A stretch of DNA of 64,000 nucleotides from Paracoccaceae bacterium (GTDB lineage Bacteria; Pseudomonadota; Alphaproteobacteria; Rhodobacterales; Rhodobacteraceae). Position 1 is the stretch's first letter, and every line of letters begins with the position of its first letter. Positions 1 to 10,390 of this stretch are shown in pieces. The translations under genes and the position numbers were made by a program. The DNA is taken from positions 38,542 to 102,541 of the forward strand of contig JADHOV010000005.1 in NCBI GenBank assembly GCA_016778765.1, in the 5' to 3' direction. The notes under the pieces are model-generated. The model did not search any database, had not been told where the DNA came from, and saw only the letters and a program-made list of their open reading frames with translations.

Positions 1-1185
1 CTGGCAGATATTGGCACTGCCTTGAGCCGCGTGCCAGATGGGTTTCCGCTTCATAAAACCGTCGCACGAATGCTTGAGAGCAAAAAGAAAATGTTCGCCG
101 CCGGCGAAGGCTTCGATTGGGCCACCGGCGAAGCCTTGGCCTTTGGGTCCCTATTATGCGAGGGCTTTCCGGTGCGTTTGTCCGGCCAAGACTGTACCCG
201 CGGCACGTTCAGCCAACGCCATTCTGGCTTGATCAATCAGGATACTGAAGAGCGCTATTACCCGCTCAATCATATTCGCGCCGGACAAAAGCGCTATGAT
301 GTGATCGATTCGATGCTGTCCGAATATGCCGTTCTTGGGTTTGAGTATGGCTATTCGCTGGCCGAGCCCAACGCTCTTACGCTTTGGGAAGCCCAATTCG
401 GTGATTTTGCAAATGGCGCGCAAATCATGTTTGATCAATTCATCAGTTCTGGTGAAAGCAAATGGTTGCGCATGTCCGGTCTGGTGGTGTTGCTTCCCCA
501 TGGATTCGAGGGGCAAGGACCAGAACACAGCTCTGCGCGCCTCGAACGGTTTTTGCAAATGTGCGGGCAGGACAATTGGATCATAGCCAATTGCACCACG
601 CCCGCCAATTATTTTCATATTTTGCGCCGCCAATTGCACCGGAACTTTCGCAAACCATTGATTCTGATGACGCCAAAATCGTTGCTGCGACATAAATTAG
701 CCGTCTCAAAAGCTGAAGATTTCACCACCGGCTCGTCTTTTCATCGGGTTCTATGGGATGATGCGGAAGCCAGCACCTCGGCGCATAAGCTTAAACCAGA
801 TGCCAAAATCAAACGCGTCGTGATGTGCTCGGGCAAAGTTTATTATGATCTTTTAGAAGAACGAAATGCCCGCGGTCTCGATGATATTTACCTGATGCGC
901 TTTGAGCAATTCTATCCGTTTCCGGCCATCTCAGCATTGAAGGAACTTCAGCGCTTTGAAAATGCCGAAATGATTTGGTGTCAGGAGGAACCTAAGAACC
1001 AGGGCGGCTGGAGCTTCATGGAGCCCAATTTGGAATGGGTGCTCGAACGCATGAAAGCCAAACATAACCGTCTTCGCTATGTGGGCCGCTCGGCCAGCGC
1101 CTCACCGGCCACTGGTTTAGCCGCACAACATAAATTCCAACAAGCCGCGCTAATCGATGAAGCGCTGACGATCGAAGGGAAATAA
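1..1185 (+). CDS. sucA: 2-oxoglutarate dehydrogenase E1 component, C-terminal part
   Basis: The reading frame is open from the first base, so the 5' end lies outside the window; 394 residues of a roughly 980-residue thiamine-diphosphate enzyme remain. The E1 subunit decarboxylates 2-oxoglutarate and passes the succinyl group to the lipoyl arm of SucB in the TCA cycle. Family-typical blocks are visible: FDWATGEALAFGSLL, SGQDCTRGTFSQRHS, the run PLNHI, and near the end MIWCQEEPKNQGGWSFM. The gene stops 3 bases before sucB, and lpd follows, giving the usual E1-E2-E3 operon. Function is firm by family; only the missing N-terminus cannot be checked. Confidence 0.97.
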   Translation: MADIGTALSRVPDGFPLHKTVARMLESKKKMFAAGEGFDWATGEALAFGSLLCEGFPVRLSGQDCTRGTFSQRHSGLINQDTEERYYPLNHIRAGQKRYDVIDSMLSEYAVLGFEYGYSLAEPNALTLWEAQFGDFANGAQIMFDQFISSGESKWLRMSGLVVLLPHGFEGQGPEHSSARLERFLQMCGQDNWIIANCTTPANYFHILRRQLHRNFRKPLILMTPKSLLRHKLAVSKAEDFTTGSSFHRVLWDDAEASTSAHKLKPDAKIKRVVMCSGKVYYDLLEERNARGLDDIYLMRFEQFYPFPAISALKELQRFENAEMIWCQEEPKNQGGWSFMEPNLEWVLERMKAKHNRLRYVGRSASASPATGLAAQHKFQQAALIDEALTIEGK

Positions 1186-1188
1186 CCA

Positions 1189-2703
1189 ATGACAACGGAA
1201 ATTCGCGTCCCGACTTTGGGCGAATCTGTCACAGAAGCGACGGTGGCCACCTGGTTTAAAAAACCGGGCGATGCTGTGGCTTTGGACGAAATGCTATGCG
1301 AGTTAGAAACCGATAAAGTCACCGTCGAAGTGCCAAGCCCGGCCGCAGGCGTTCTCAGCGATATCGTTGCAGCAGAAGGCATAACCGTCGGAGTTGATGC
1401 TTTGCTGGCCAATATTGCCAGCGGCGCGGGCAATGCCGAGGCTTCGGATGCCGCCAAAACCCCAGCCCCTAAAGCGCCGTCAAACGCGGCAGCAGACTCA
1501 TCTGATATTGAGGTTGCCGTACCAACTTTGGGGGAAAGCGTGACCGAAGCCACCGTGGCCAGCTGGTTCAAAGCGCCAGGCGACAGCGTTAAAAGCGATG
1601 AGATCCTATGCGAACTGGAAACGGATAAGGTCAGCGTGGAAGTTCCATCGCCAAGCGCAGGGGTTTTGAAAAAAATCATCGCAGCGGAAGGCAGCACAGT
1701 GGATGCAACCGCCATTTTGGCCGTGATCGGCAAAGTAGAGGAGGAAGGCAACGCGCCCGCCGCGCAGCCCATTCCAGAGGCCGCTTCAAGCACGGCCAAA
1801 GCCAGCTCGGTGGAAGACGCGCCAGCCGCAAAAAAAGCCATGGCCGAGGCGGGTCTTAAACCCGGCACGGTGCAAGGCACCGGCCGCGATGGCCGTGTAA
1901 TGAAAGAAGATGTAACACGGGCTGTTGCCGCCGCCGCGCAAGCCCCAATCACAACCGTTCAAACACCAGCCGCGCCGCGCGCCCCCGTTATGGCCAGTGA
2001 TGCAGCGCGTGAAGAGCGGGTGAAAATGACGCGCTTGCGTCAAACTATTGCGCGGCGCTTAAAAGACAGCCAGAACTCAGCCGCCATGCTGACAACGTAT
2101 AACGAAGTCGACATGAGCGCCGTAATGGATCTAAGATCAGAATATAAAGATCTGTTCTTAAAGAAGCATGGCGTCAAACTTGGCTTCATGTCTTTCTTCA
2201 CCAAAGCCTGCTGCCATGCTTTGCAAGAGGTTCCCGAAGTCAATGCCGAAATAGATGGCACCGATATCGTTTATAAGAACTTTGTCCATATGGGCATCGC
2301 GGCTGGCACGCCAACCGGCTTGGTTGTGCCCGTGATTCGGGATGTTGATGCGATGAGCTTTGCCGCCATCGAGCAAGCGATCAGCGAAAAGGGGCAGCGC
2401 GCTCGCGACGGCAAGCTGAGCATGGAAGAAATGCAAGGCGGCACTTTCACCATTTCCAATGGCGGGGTTTATGGCTCATTAATGTCCTCTCCCATTTTGA
2501 ACCCCCCGCAATCGGGGATCCTCGGCATGCATAAAATCCAAGACCGCCCCATCGCTGTGAATGGCCAAGTGGTAATCCGGCCGATGATGTATCTGGCCCT
2601 CAGCTATGACCACCGGATCGTGGATGGTAAAGGCGCCGTAACCTTCTTAGTCCGCGTCAAAGAAGCGCTTGAAGATCCCCGGCGCTTGCTGATGGATCTT
2701 TAG
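1189..2703 (+). CDS. sucB: dihydrolipoyllysine succinyltransferase (OGDH E2) with two lipoyl domains
   Basis: E2 core of the 2-oxoglutarate dehydrogenase complex: it transfers succinyl groups from lipoate to CoA. The 504-residue protein is about 100 residues longer than the E. coli enzyme because it has two tandem lipoyl domains, residues about 4-77 and 107-180, each with the ELETDK attachment motif (lysines 43 and 147). The domains are nearly identical over [14 protein letters not shown]. An Ala/Pro linker, a peripheral subunit-binding domain (about 214-245, ending [13 protein letters not shown]) and the catalytic domain follow. The active-site motif SYDHRIVDG lies near residue 475. ATG starts 3 bases after sucA. 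Substrate assignment rests on operon context. Confidence 0.96.
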   Translation: MTTEIRVPTLGESVTEATVATWFKKPGDAVALDEMLCELETDKVTVEVPSPAAGVLSDIVAAEGITVGVDALLANIASGAGNAEASDAAKTPAPKAPSNAAADSSDIEVAVPTLGESVTEATVASWFKAPGDSVKSDEILCELETDKVSVEVPSPSAGVLKKIIAAEGSTVDATAILAVIGKVEEEGNAPAAQPIPEAASSTAKASSVEDAPAAKKAMAEAGLKPGTVQGTGRDGRVMKEDVTRAVAAAAQAPITTVQTPAAPRAPVMASDAAREERVKMTRLRQTIARRLKDSQNSAAMLTTYNEVDMSAVMDLRSEYKDLFLKKHGVKLGFMSFFTKACCHALQEVPEVNAEIDGTDIVYKNFVHMGIAAGTPTGLVVPVIRDVDAMSFAAIEQAISEKGQRARDGKLSMEEMQGGTFTISNGGVYGSLMSSPILNPPQSGILGMHKIQDRPIAVNGQVVIRPMMYLALSYDHRIVDGKGAVTFLVRVKEALEDPRRLLMDL

Positions 2704-2767
2704 GGTGAAGCCCAAAACTGACAGCTTAGGCGGGAAACAAACTCCGCGCTGCGAAAGGAAATAACAA

Positions 2768-4156
2768 ATGGCGAGCTATGATGTAATTGTGATTGGCAGC
2801 GGGCCCGGAGGCTATGTTGCGGCGATCAGATGCGCTCAACTGGGGCTTAAAACAGCCTGTGTCGAGGGCCGAGAAACCTTGGGCGGCACCTGCCTTAACG
2901 TCGGCTGTATTCCGTCCAAAGCGCTGCTGCACGCCTCACATATGCTTCATGAAGCCGAACATAATTTTGCAAAAATGGGCCTCAATGCCAAATCGCCAAC
3001 GGTAGATTGGTCGCAGATGCAGACCCATAAAGCCGACACGATCGAAGGCAACACCAAAGGTATTGAATTTCTTTTCAAGAAGAACAAAATCGACTGGCTG
3101 AAAGGCTGGGGCAGCATTCCCGAGGCCGGTGTGGTCAAAGTGGGCAATGAACGGCATCAGGCGAAAAATATTATTATTGCCAGCGGTTCCACGCCCTCCA
3201 GCCTGCCCGGCATAGAGATCGATGAAAAAACCGTGGTCAGCTCAACCGGGGCCTTAAGCTTGGCCAAGATTCCCAAAAAACTCGTGGTGATCGGTGCGGG
3301 GGTGATTGGCTTAGAGCTTGGATCGGTTTACGCGCGGCTCGGCAGTGATGTGACCGTGGTAGAGTTTTTAAACGCGATCACACCGGGAATGGACGCTGAG
3401 GTTCAAAAAACCTTTCAGCGCATTCTGAAAAAGCAGGGCTTGAAATTCATCATGGGCGCAGCTGTAAGCAGCGTTGAAAAGCTTAAAACCAAAGCCAAAG
3501 TTAACTATACTTTGCGCAAAGATGACAGCGCGCACCAGATAGACGCAGATACGGTCTTGGTGGCAACGGGGCGAAAGCCGTTTACGGATGGGTTGGGCTT
3601 GGCCGATCTTGGGATAGAGGTCAGCGAGCGCGGTCAGATCAAAACCGATTCACATTGGCAAACCAATATTTCCGGCATCTATGCAATTGGTGATGCGATT
3701 GATGGACCAATGCTGGCTCACAAAGCCGAGGATGAGGGTATGGCCGCGGCCGAAGTAATCGCCGGCAAGCATGGGCATGTGAATTATGATGTGATCCCAG
3801 GCGTGATCTATACGCATCCTGAAGTTGCCAATGTGGGCCAAACCGAGGCACAGCTGAAAGAACAGGGCCGCGCTTATAAAGTTGGAAAGTTCAACTTTAT
3901 GGGCAATGGCCGGGCCAAGGCGAATTTTGCCGGAGACGGCTTTGTCAAATTATTGGCCGATGCGCAAACCGACCGCATCTTGGGCGCGCATATTATAGGG
4001 CCCTCGGCCGGAGATTTAATACATGAAATCTGCGTTGCGATGGAATTTGGCGCATCCGCCGAAGATTTGGCCTTAATCTGCCACGCCCATCCCACATATT
4101 CAGAAGCGGTGCGCGAGGCCGCTCTGGCATGCGGCGATGGCGCCATTCACGCCTAA
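2768..4156 (+). CDS. lpd: dihydrolipoyl dehydrogenase (E3)
   Basis: FAD- and NAD-dependent E3 component that reoxidises dihydrolipoyl groups of SucB. At 462 residues it has family length. The N-terminal Rossmann fold carries [11 protein letters not shown], the redox disulfide is C42/C47 in [13 protein letters not shown], a second nucleotide fold has [15 protein letters not shown], and the C-terminal dimer domain ends with [16 protein letters not shown] holding the catalytic His-Glu pair. The start has AAGGA 8 bases upstream. It is the last gene of the suc operon, 64 bases after sucB, and a strong terminator lies about 80 bases beyond it. Confidence 0.96.
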   Translation: MASYDVIVIGSGPGGYVAAIRCAQLGLKTACVEGRETLGGTCLNVGCIPSKALLHASHMLHEAEHNFAKMGLNAKSPTVDWSQMQTHKADTIEGNTKGIEFLFKKNKIDWLKGWGSIPEAGVVKVGNERHQAKNIIIASGSTPSSLPGIEIDEKTVVSSTGALSLAKIPKKLVVIGAGVIGLELGSVYARLGSDVTVVEFLNAITPGMDAEVQKTFQRILKKQGLKFIMGAAVSSVEKLKTKAKVNYTLRKDDSAHQIDADTVLVATGRKPFTDGLGLADLGIEVSERGQIKTDSHWQTNISGIYAIGDAIDGPMLAHKAEDEGMAAAEVIAGKHGHVNYDVIPGVIYTHPEVANVGQTEAQLKEQGRAYKVGKFNFMGNGRAKANFAGDGFVKLLADAQTDRILGAHIIGPSAGDLIHEICVAMEFGASAEDLALICHAHPTYSEAVREAALACGDGAIHA

Positions 4157-4237
4157 AATCCGCTTATTGGCATCGGTCTAGGCCTTCCGAAACTCTGCCA
4201 ACCGCCCGTTGGCCAAATAAATGCACGCGGCAAAAGA

Positions 4238-4271
4238 AAAAGGTGATCTAACAGTTAGATCACCTTTTTTT
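4238..4271. terminator. bidirectional rho-independent terminator between lpd and ftsH
   Basis: A perfect 12-bp inverted repeat (4241-4252 with 4254-4265) is flanked by an A-rich run on the left and an 8-T run on the right, so it can end transcripts from both sides. It sits between the convergent lpd (+) and ftsH (-) genes. In practice the loop will open by a few bases. Confidence 0.9.
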
Positions 4272-4412
4272 AATTGAGATGCCGTAAGGCCGTATCTGAA
4301 CCCACCCTGCGCAGGCCGCGCTCCGGTGCCGCTAACCATAGCGCCCGATAGCGCGGAGGTTCTACCCAATTGGCGCGGCTAGGTTGGTTCAGGTGCCATA
4401 TCCCCATCTGCG
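4272..4412 (-). ncRNA. candidate 6S-like RNA overlapping the ftsH 3' end
   Basis: Read on the minus strand, the stretch between ftsH and the terminator folds as one long interrupted hairpin. The pairs I see are AGATG (4405-4409) with CATCT (4277-4281), CTGAACC with GGTTCAG, and a perfect terminal stem CCGCGCT/AGCGCGG closed by CGCTA/TAGCG. Large unpaired stretches lie between, which is the 6S RNA architecture. The 3' side, GGTTCAG then about 14 bases then CGGCATCTC, resembles the 3' end of known ssrS RNAs. The 5' strand of the outer stem lies in the last codons of ftsH. Strand is inferred from the downstream terminator and 3' motif; ends are approximate. It could instead be a structured ftsH 3'UTR. 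Confidence 0.45.
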
Positions 4413-6295
4413 GATGGTTTGGCTTTCGGTTTGGTTTTGGGAATAGCGGTGATGGAGGCTGGTTTTTCATCCCCTGCCGCACTGCCCGCATCATCATCGG
4501 CTTCAGGGGGATCGCCGCGCATCACATTTTTGATTTGATCGCCCGTCAATGTTTCATATTCAAGCAGACCCTGCGCCAAGCGTTCCCACTCATCCTTGCG
4601 TTCAATCAAGATTGCATGGGCTTTCTCATACGCGGTTGCGATAAACTGCTTCACTTCATCTTCAATCATCTCTTTGGTATTGGCAGAAACGGACAGACCC
4701 GCCGTATTACCCGAATAGCCCTCATGCGCCTCAGAATAATCGATATTACCAACCTTATCAGACATCCCCCAGCGCAGCACCATGGCCCGCGCCAAACCCG
4801 AGGCTTGCTGAATATCTCCCGCCGGCCCATTTGACACATTCTCGGGGCCATATTTGATAATTTCAGCGGCTTTACCAGCCATCGTCATTGCCATTTTTTC
4901 TTCGCATTCAGATTTATGCCAGTTCAACCGATCAATCTCTGGCAAGGATACAACCATCCCCAAGGCTCCGCCGCGCGGAATAATGGTTGCCTTATAAACA
5001 GGATCGCATTGCGGCAGGGCCATTCCCACAACCGCATGGCCGGCTTCATGATACGCCGTTTTTTCCTTTTGGTCTGCGGTCAGCACCATGCTGCGCCGCT
5101 CGGCCCCCATCATCACTTTATCTTTGGCATTTTCGAAATCCAACATCGCAACGGTGGATCTGCCAATCCGCGCAGCCATCAAAGCAGCTTCATTGACCAA
5201 ATTGGCCAAATCAGCCCCCGAAAACCCGGGCGTGCCGCGGGCAATCAATCGAAGATCTACATCCGGACCAAGGGGCGTTTTGCGCGCATGCACGTTTAAA
5301 ATTTTCTCACGTCCCTTGATATCAGGGTTTGGAACCGTCACTTGGCGGTCAAATCGACCCGGGCGCAGCAATGCAGGATCAAGCACATCACGCCGGTTGG
5401 TCGCAGCCAGAATGATCACACCGTCATTGGCTTCAAACCCATCCATTTCAACCAACAACTGGTTCAACGTTTGTTCGCGCTCATCATTGCCGCCGCCATA
5501 ACCCGCGCCGCGATTTCGCCCGACAGCGTCAATTTCATCGATAAACACGATACAAGGCGCATTTTTCTTGGCTTGCTCAAACATATCGCGTACGCGGCTT
5601 GCCCCAACGCCAACGAACATCTCTACAAAATCCGATCCAGAGATCGTAAAGAACGGCACGCCCGCCTCACCCGCAATAGCGCGTGCCAACAATGTTTTAC
5701 CCGTACCCGGGGGGCCCACAAGCAAAGCCCCTTTTGGGATCTTGCCTCCCAAGCGGCTAAACTTTTGCGGGTTTCTTAGAAATTCAACAATTTCTTCCAG
5801 CTCTTCTTTGGCTTCATCGATACCGGCCACATCGTCAAACGTGATGCGCCCCTGCTTTTCTGTCAGCATTTTGGCACGAGATTTCCCAAACCCCATTGCG
5901 CCGCCTTTGCCACCGCCTTGCATGCGGTTCATAAAGAAGATCCAGACCCCAATAAGCAGCAAAAATGGAAACAGCGTCACCAAAAACGATTGCAGCCCTG
6001 ATTGTTGTTGTTGTTCGGCCCGAATTGCGACTTTATTTGCAATCAATAAATCGGTGACATTCGCGTCATCTGGGCGGATCGTGATATATTCGGCATTATC
6101 AGAACCGATGAACCGCACTTTTTCGCCATCCAATGTCGCCGCGGTAACATTGCCGCTTTCCACCGATTGGACAAAATCGGAATAGCTCATCTCGCGGCTT
6201 TGCATCGCGCCACTTCCAGAGTTAAAGACGTTGAATAAAACAACGATCAATAGAAACAAAACGACCCAGAACGCTATGTTGCGGTTATTGCCCAA
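4379..6295 (-). CDS. ftsH: ATP-dependent zinc metalloprotease FtsH
   Basis: Membrane-anchored hexameric AAA protease that degrades unassembled or regulatory proteins. From the TTG at 6293-6295 the protein has 638 residues: a membrane segment (about 5-25), a periplasmic part, a second membrane segment (about 95-120), Walker A GPPGTGKT, Walker [12 protein letters not shown], the second-region SRH block, and the zinc motif HEAGH near residue 415. I prefer the TTG because GGAG lies 7 bases upstream and the product then begins [13 protein letters not shown], as in relatives. The ATG at 6328 is in frame but has no ribosome site. Last gene of the tol-pal-tilS run; its 3' end overlaps the 6S-like RNA. 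Confidence 0.96.
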   Translation of the reverse strand: MGNNRNIAFWVVLFLLIVVLFNVFNSGSGAMQSREMSYSDFVQSVESGNVTAATLDGEKVRFIGSDNAEYITIRPDDANVTDLLIANKVAIRAEQQQQSGLQSFLVTLFPFLLLIGVWIFFMNRMQGGGKGGAMGFGKSRAKMLTEKQGRITFDDVAGIDEAKEELEEIVEFLRNPQKFSRLGGKIPKGALLVGPPGTGKTLLARAIAGEAGVPFFTISGSDFVEMFVGVGASRVRDMFEQAKKNAPCIVFIDEIDAVGRNRGAGYGGGNDEREQTLNQLLVEMDGFEANDGVIILAATNRRDVLDPALLRPGRFDRQVTVPNPDIKGREKILNVHARKTPLGPDVDLRLIARGTPGFSGADLANLVNEAALMAARIGRSTVAMLDFENAKDKVMMGAERRSMVLTADQKEKTAYHEAGHAVVGMALPQCDPVYKATIIPRGGALGMVVSLPEIDRLNWHKSECEEKMAMTMAGKAAEIIKYGPENVSNGPAGDIQQASGLARAMVLRWGMSDKVGNIDYSEAHEGYSGNTAGLSVSANTKEMIEDEVKQFIATAYEKAHAILIERKDEWERLAQGLLEYETLTGDQIKNVMRGDPPEADDDAGSAAGDEKPASITAIPKTKPKAKPSADGDMAPEPT

Positions 6296-6372
6296 GGAAC
6301 TTCTCCAAAAAAAATTACCCCCGTGCATAACACGGCGCTGTTACGAGTTAAATAGCCATCAAACGCGCAGGT

Positions 6373-7656
6373 TCAATAGGGCCTAAGAGATTCAATGAAA
6401 TCTCTGGGCCATATTTGGGCTTGCAGGCCAGAATGCGGGCGCAAAGCGGGTGCGCACAAAAATCCTGTTTGATTAAAAATAGCGGGCTGCGCCACCAACG
6501 CTTTAAACGGCAGGTCAATATCAAGATTCGGGCGGAGTTTCGCCGCCTCTTTAGGTCCGAGCGCTGCCACCCAAAGCGCGTCAGATTCTAAGGCCTGCGA
6601 CATTGTGAGGCGCCAGCGATTATCCCATAACATCTTTGGCCGCAGCGCCACGGGCTCGGCCGCAATCGCCTGCGCTTCCCGCGTGATGTAAAGACAGTTT
6701 TTCCACAAAAACATCAAGCAACCATGAAGCGTTTGGGCTTTGCCCAAAAGCAGCAAGTCCAATGCCTGATCGCGCGCCGCCTGCCGCGGCGGATACGGGT
6801 TCGCAGACACCCAGCACAAAGCTTTTGAAAACAAACGCTTTTGTAACAACGAGGGCAGGCCACAAAAGGCGGATAAGCGCAATCTTAGATCCCCGCTATA
6901 TTCTTCGGTTAACATCTCTGCCACCTGATGAACTTGCGCGTCAAATTGCATTTTCGATTTCGCCATTTTTGCGGCAATATTGGATAAATCTTGGGCGGAG
7001 ATGCCCTGGCGCGCTAATTCAGGAAGATACTGGCGCATTCGCACGCGTTCATATTTTCTGTCAGAGTTTGACGGATCCTCAACCCAATCCACTGCTTGAT
7101 CGTTTAAAAATGCGCGCAACCTAACGCCCGAGCTTTTCAATAAGGGGCGCAAGAGCCAAAAATCACCCTGCTGGGAAAAAACCCGCCGCTTTTGTGGTAT
7201 TCCGGCCAAACCATCTATCCCGGCGGGGCGGCGCAAACGCATCAAGACGGTTTCAGCTTGATCCTCCAGCGTATGGGCCATGAGCACGACATCGGCACCA
7301 TCGCGCAGTTCATCGATCAAACGATAGCGCGCCACCCTGGCTTTTTGCTGCAAATTCCCCCCATCTACGCGCTCATGCCATCGCCCGACCCGATGCGACA
7401 GGCCCATTTTTTCAGCTTGCCGTGCCACGAAAATTGCCTCATCGGCGCTGCCCGCACGCAAATCATGATCGATGGTGATCACGCTGCAACGCACGCCTTG
7501 GCTGTGACACCATTCCGCCGCAAGCACCATCAGCGCCATGCTATCGCCCCCTCCAGAAACGGCGAGCGCAATATGGCTGGGTTTATGGGATCCTAATAAT
7601 CTAACCAGCGCAGATGAAAATTCACTTTTCAACGCGCTGCTATCGCTCAAAAGCAC
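6373..7656 (-). CDS. tilS: tRNA(Ile)-lysidine synthase
   Basis: Modifies C34 of the CAU-anticodon isoleucine tRNA to lysidine so that it reads AUA. This is a cytoplasmic N-type ATP pyrophosphatase. The P-loop signature SGGGDS is at residues 34-39, followed by family blocks such as HTLEDQAETVLMRL and RPLL near residue 165. Length 427 fits. The start is GTG, overlapping the cpoB stop by 10 bases, with AAGG 5 bases upstream, so it is translationally coupled to cpoB. The C-terminal 150 residues are less conserved, as usual in the family. Confidence 0.93.
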   Translation of the reverse strand: MLLSDSSALKSEFSSALVRLLGSHKPSHIALAVSGGGDSMALMVLAAEWCHSQGVRCSVITIDHDLRAGSADEAIFVARQAEKMGLSHRVGRWHERVDGGNLQQKARVARYRLIDELRDGADVVLMAHTLEDQAETVLMRLRRPAGIDGLAGIPQKRRVFSQQGDFWLLRPLLKSSGVRLRAFLNDQAVDWVEDPSNSDRKYERVRMRQYLPELARQGISAQDLSNIAAKMAKSKMQFDAQVHQVAEMLTEEYSGDLRLRLSAFCGLPSLLQKRLFSKALCWVSANPYPPRQAARDQALDLLLLGKAQTLHGCLMFLWKNCLYITREAQAIAAEPVALRPKMLWDNRWRLTMSQALESDALWVAALGPKEAAKLRPNLDIDLPFKALVAQPAIFNQTGFLCAPALRPHSGLQAQIWPRDFIESLRPY

Positions 7657-8450
7657 TGCAGCCTTTGCATTTCACTTTGCGCAGCTGCCGCTTGGGATGT
7701 GCCCGGAAACAACAGTTCAACCTGCGACAACATTTGACATCCGGTCTCCATCTGCCCCAAGCTGATCAAAGAATTAGACAGCCTTTGCAGCGCATCTGGA
7801 GATTTGAGCGTGTTGTAACTTTCTAAATAAGCACGCGCGCTGGCTTTATAATCTTCTACCGCTTCAAAGGCTTTGCCGCGCAGCAGATAGGCCTCTGCGA
7901 TCAATGGGCTATCGGGATAGGCCTGGCTGAAACGGCTAAGCATTTCTGCAGCTTCAACATAGTTTTCCGCGTCAAATGCGCTTTGTGCAAGATCAAAATC
8001 GGCCTCTTCTCCGACAGCCAATTCAGGGGGGGCTTCAATGGGCACCGTTTGTTCCTGAGGCTCTGACTCGCCGCCCAAGGTCGTGGTGTCGGCCAAGTTT
8101 GAAATATCGCCGCCTTCAAGTTCAATCAGGCGAAACTCAAGATCACCGATCCTATTTGTTCCGTCTTCAACCACGCGCTTCAGCCGATGGTCTAACTGTT
8201 CCGTTGCCCCGGTCAATCGCTGCAATTCCAATTCTATCGCATTCACCCGCTCTAAAACACTATCGCCCGACTGCAAGCCGCTGGGCAGCTGCGTGGTCGA
8301 TAATTCGCGCTTTAATTTTTGGATCTCAATGTAAAGCACGCCGAGATCTTGCCGGATATCCGCCAACGACTGGTCTTTATCTTGAGCAAATACCGCCCCA
8401 GAGCACAGCAAAAAAGCCCATAACAAAATACGAAACAGGGGGCCGGCCAT
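7647..8450 (-). CDS. cpoB: Tol-Pal associated periplasmic TPR protein CpoB (YbgF)
   Basis: Periplasmic partner of the Tol-Pal machine that coordinates outer-membrane constriction with septal wall synthesis. The 267-residue protein has a signal peptide (hydrophobic residues about 5-20, cut after VFA), a coiled-coil stretch (about 25-105) and TPR repeats in the C-terminal half, with FDLAQSAFDAENYVEAAEML and PLIAEAYLLRGKAFEAVEDY as clear units. It starts 4 bases after pal and its 3' end overlaps tilS. Identification rests on position and architecture; sequence in the linker is poorly conserved. Confidence 0.9.
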   Translation of the reverse strand: MAGPLFRILLWAFLLCSGAVFAQDKDQSLADIRQDLGVLYIEIQKLKRELSTTQLPSGLQSGDSVLERVNAIELELQRLTGATEQLDHRLKRVVEDGTNRIGDLEFRLIELEGGDISNLADTTTLGGESEPQEQTVPIEAPPELAVGEEADFDLAQSAFDAENYVEAAEMLSRFSQAYPDSPLIAEAYLLRGKAFEAVEDYKASARAYLESYNTLKSPDALQRLSNSLISLGQMETGCQMLSQVELLFPGTSQAAAAQSEMQRLQCF

Positions 8451-8454
8451 CGGC

Positions 8455-8952
8455 TTATGACCCCAGATTATCTAACAAGGTGACAGCGCGCCGATTCACA
8501 GAATAGCAGCTTTCTCTGCTACAAAGCTCAACCGGGCGCTCTTTGCCAAAACTCACCGTCTGAATGCGCGATCCAGCGACTCCGCGCGCCGAAAGATATT
8601 CGCGCACAGCATTGGCGCGGCGCGCACCCAGCGCGAGATTATACGCGCGTGTGCCTTGCTCGTCTGCATGCCCCTCAACCAGAATTGAGTAATCACCATT
8701 TTCCAACAACCAATCCGCCTGCCCATCCAAAACAATGCGCCCTGCCTCGGTCAAGCTTGACTGATCAATCTCGAAAAACACCCGATCTCCAATTGCAGAT
8801 TGGAAATAGGCGGGTGAGGTTGGATCCCCAACCGCGCCGGCAGGATCAGTGCCAAAGCTTGATCCGCTGCCAAACCCTCCTGTTCCGGTTTCAGAACAGG
8901 CGGCGAGGAAAAGAATTCCCGTTAAAATAAACCAACGCGCGCATCGTCTCAT
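8455..8952 (-). CDS. pal: peptidoglycan-associated lipoprotein Pal
   Basis: Outer-membrane lipoprotein that binds peptidoglycan and TolB. From the ATG at 8952 it has 165 residues. The lipobox is LFLAAC, followed by a Gly/Ser-rich linker and an OmpA-C domain with the peptidoglycan-binding block VEGHADEQGTRAYNLALG. The in-frame upstream start at 9000 would bury the signal peptide behind 16 charged residues; the chosen ATG has GAGGGG 9 bases upstream. It lies between tolB and cpoB in the conserved order. Confidence 0.96.
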   Translation of the reverse strand: MRRCARWFILTGILFLAACSETGTGGFGSGSSFGTDPAGAVGDPTSPAYFQSAIGDRVFFEIDQSSLTEAGRIVLDGQADWLLENGDYSILVEGHADEQGTRAYNLALGARRANAVREYLSARGVAGSRIQTVSFGKERPVELCSRESCYSVNRRAVTLLDNLGS

Positions 8953-9043
8953 CACATTTGCCCCTCGCTTTTTTCTGTGCCTAGCATATTCAGAAAACAT
9001 TTAAAATCATTGATCAACAATATGTCACGACGGCTTTGGTATT

Positions 9044-10390
9044 TCACCCACCCAAGGGAGACCACGCAGGATCAGACGCGCCATCCGGCGTACGAACGGG
9101 CTTTAGATTTCGCCCCGAAACATCCACAGAGTAGAGGCTGGAAGCCCCATTTGCACCTTGGGTTTCACGGGCGAACATGATCACCCGGCCATTTGGCGAC
9201 CAACTCGGCCCTTCATCCAAAAACGATGCTGTTAACAAGCGCTCTTGCGATCCATCAACGCGCATAACCCCGATGTGAAAGCGCCCCTTACTTTGCTTTG
9301 TAAAAGCAATCATATCGCCCCTTGGCGACCACACTGGCGTTCCATACCGGCCATTTCCAAAGCTGACACGCTTGGCGCTGCCGCCGCGCGCGGGCATTAC
9401 ATAAAGCTGCGGATCCCCCGAGCGATCGCTTTCAAACACGACCTGTGTGCCATCTGGTGAGAAACTGGGCGCGGTTTCAATCGCGGGCGAGTTGGTGAGA
9501 CGCCGTTGCTTTCCCGAGGACAGGCTCATGATATAAATATCAGTATTTCCACCCTTTTCTAACGAGTATACGACCGAGCTGCCATCCGGAGAAAAGCGCG
9601 GCGCAAAGCTCATTGTGCCACTTGAGTTTTGCAAAACACGGCGGCGCGCCGAGCCAACATCCATCAGGTAAATACGTGGAAATCCGCTTTCATAGCTGGT
9701 ATATAAAAGCTTATCTCCGCTGGGGGAAAAACGTGGCGCAAGCACCAGCGCAGAGCTGTCCGTCAAATACTGCACATTTTCGCCATCATAATCCATGACA
9801 GCCAAACGTTTCTTGCGCGCCCCCTTGCGCCCAGATTCAGACACGAACACCACGCGACTGTCAAAATAGCCGGTTTCACCTGTGATCCGGCTATAGACTA
9901 CATCCGCCACTTTATGCGCGATCCGGCGCCACCCATCGGCGCGCCCCGTAAATTGCAGCCCCTGCCCCATTTCCTGGCCAGCAAACACATCATAAACGCG
10001 AAATTTTACCGTTATTTGACCACCGGCTTCCGCCGTTACCGCGCCTGCGATCAACGCTTGCGCATTGATCGCCATCCAATCCGAGAATTGTACCGGAGAC
10101 GAAAAACTGGTTATTTTTGAAATATGCGCGCGGCTTGGGATAGCGCGAAACAACCCGCTGCTGGTGAGATCCTGCACCACCAACTCGGCCAACTGGCTGG
10201 CATAGTCCGCCCCACCTGCATTCTCAGCGATAAAGGCGGGCGCCGCGAAGGCCAAAGGCTCAACAACCCCTTCGGTTATTTCCAAACGCAACGGCGCCGC
10301 AGCGCCAAGAGTCGCAAAAAAGGCAAGCTGAATGAGCAAAACCAAACGAAATAGGAGCGTGCCTTTGCCAAAATAGCGCATCATCTTCAT
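9044..10390 (-). CDS. tolB: Tol-Pal system beta-propeller protein TolB
   Basis: Periplasmic protein linking TolA to Pal. At 448 residues it has a signal peptide (hydrophobic core about 11-29, cut after LGAA), an N-terminal TolB domain and a six-bladed propeller. The blades show as repeated motifs [45 protein letters not shown] and [10 protein letters not shown]. The ATG overlaps the tolA stop in an ATGA arrangement; a second ATG six bases further in is possible. Pal follows after 91 bases. Confidence 0.95.
   Translation of the reverse strand: MKMMRYFGKGTLLFRLVLLIQLAFFATLGAAAPLRLEITEGVVEPLAFAAPAFIAENAGGADYASQLAELVVQDLTSSGLFRAIPSRAHISKITSFSSPVQFSDWMAINAQALIAGAVTAEAGGQITVKFRVYDVFAGQEMGQGLQFTGRADGWRRIAHKVADVVYSRITGETGYFDSRVVFVSESGRKGARKKRLAVMDYDGENVQYLTDSSALVLAPRFSPSGDKLLYTSYESGFPRIYLMDVGSARRRVLQNSSGTMSFAPRFSPDGSSVVYSLEKGGNTDIYIMSLSSGKQRRLTNSPAIETAPSFSPDGTQVVFESDRSGDPQLYVMPARGGSAKRVSFGNGRYGTPVWSPRGDMIAFTKQSKGRFHIGVMRVDGSQERLLTASFLDEGPSWSPNGRVIMFARETQGANGASSLYSVDVSGRNLKPVRTPDGASDPAWSPLGG

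Noticed and set aside
1077..1952. 291-codon minus-strand frame over sucA/sucB
   Set aside because: It lies entirely antisense to strongly conserved E1 and E2 coding sequence and resembles no protein.
4270..4497. Small minus-strand frame covering the 6S-like region as a protein
   Set aside because: Overlaps ftsH in another frame, no ribosome site; best read as spurious translation of a structured RNA region.
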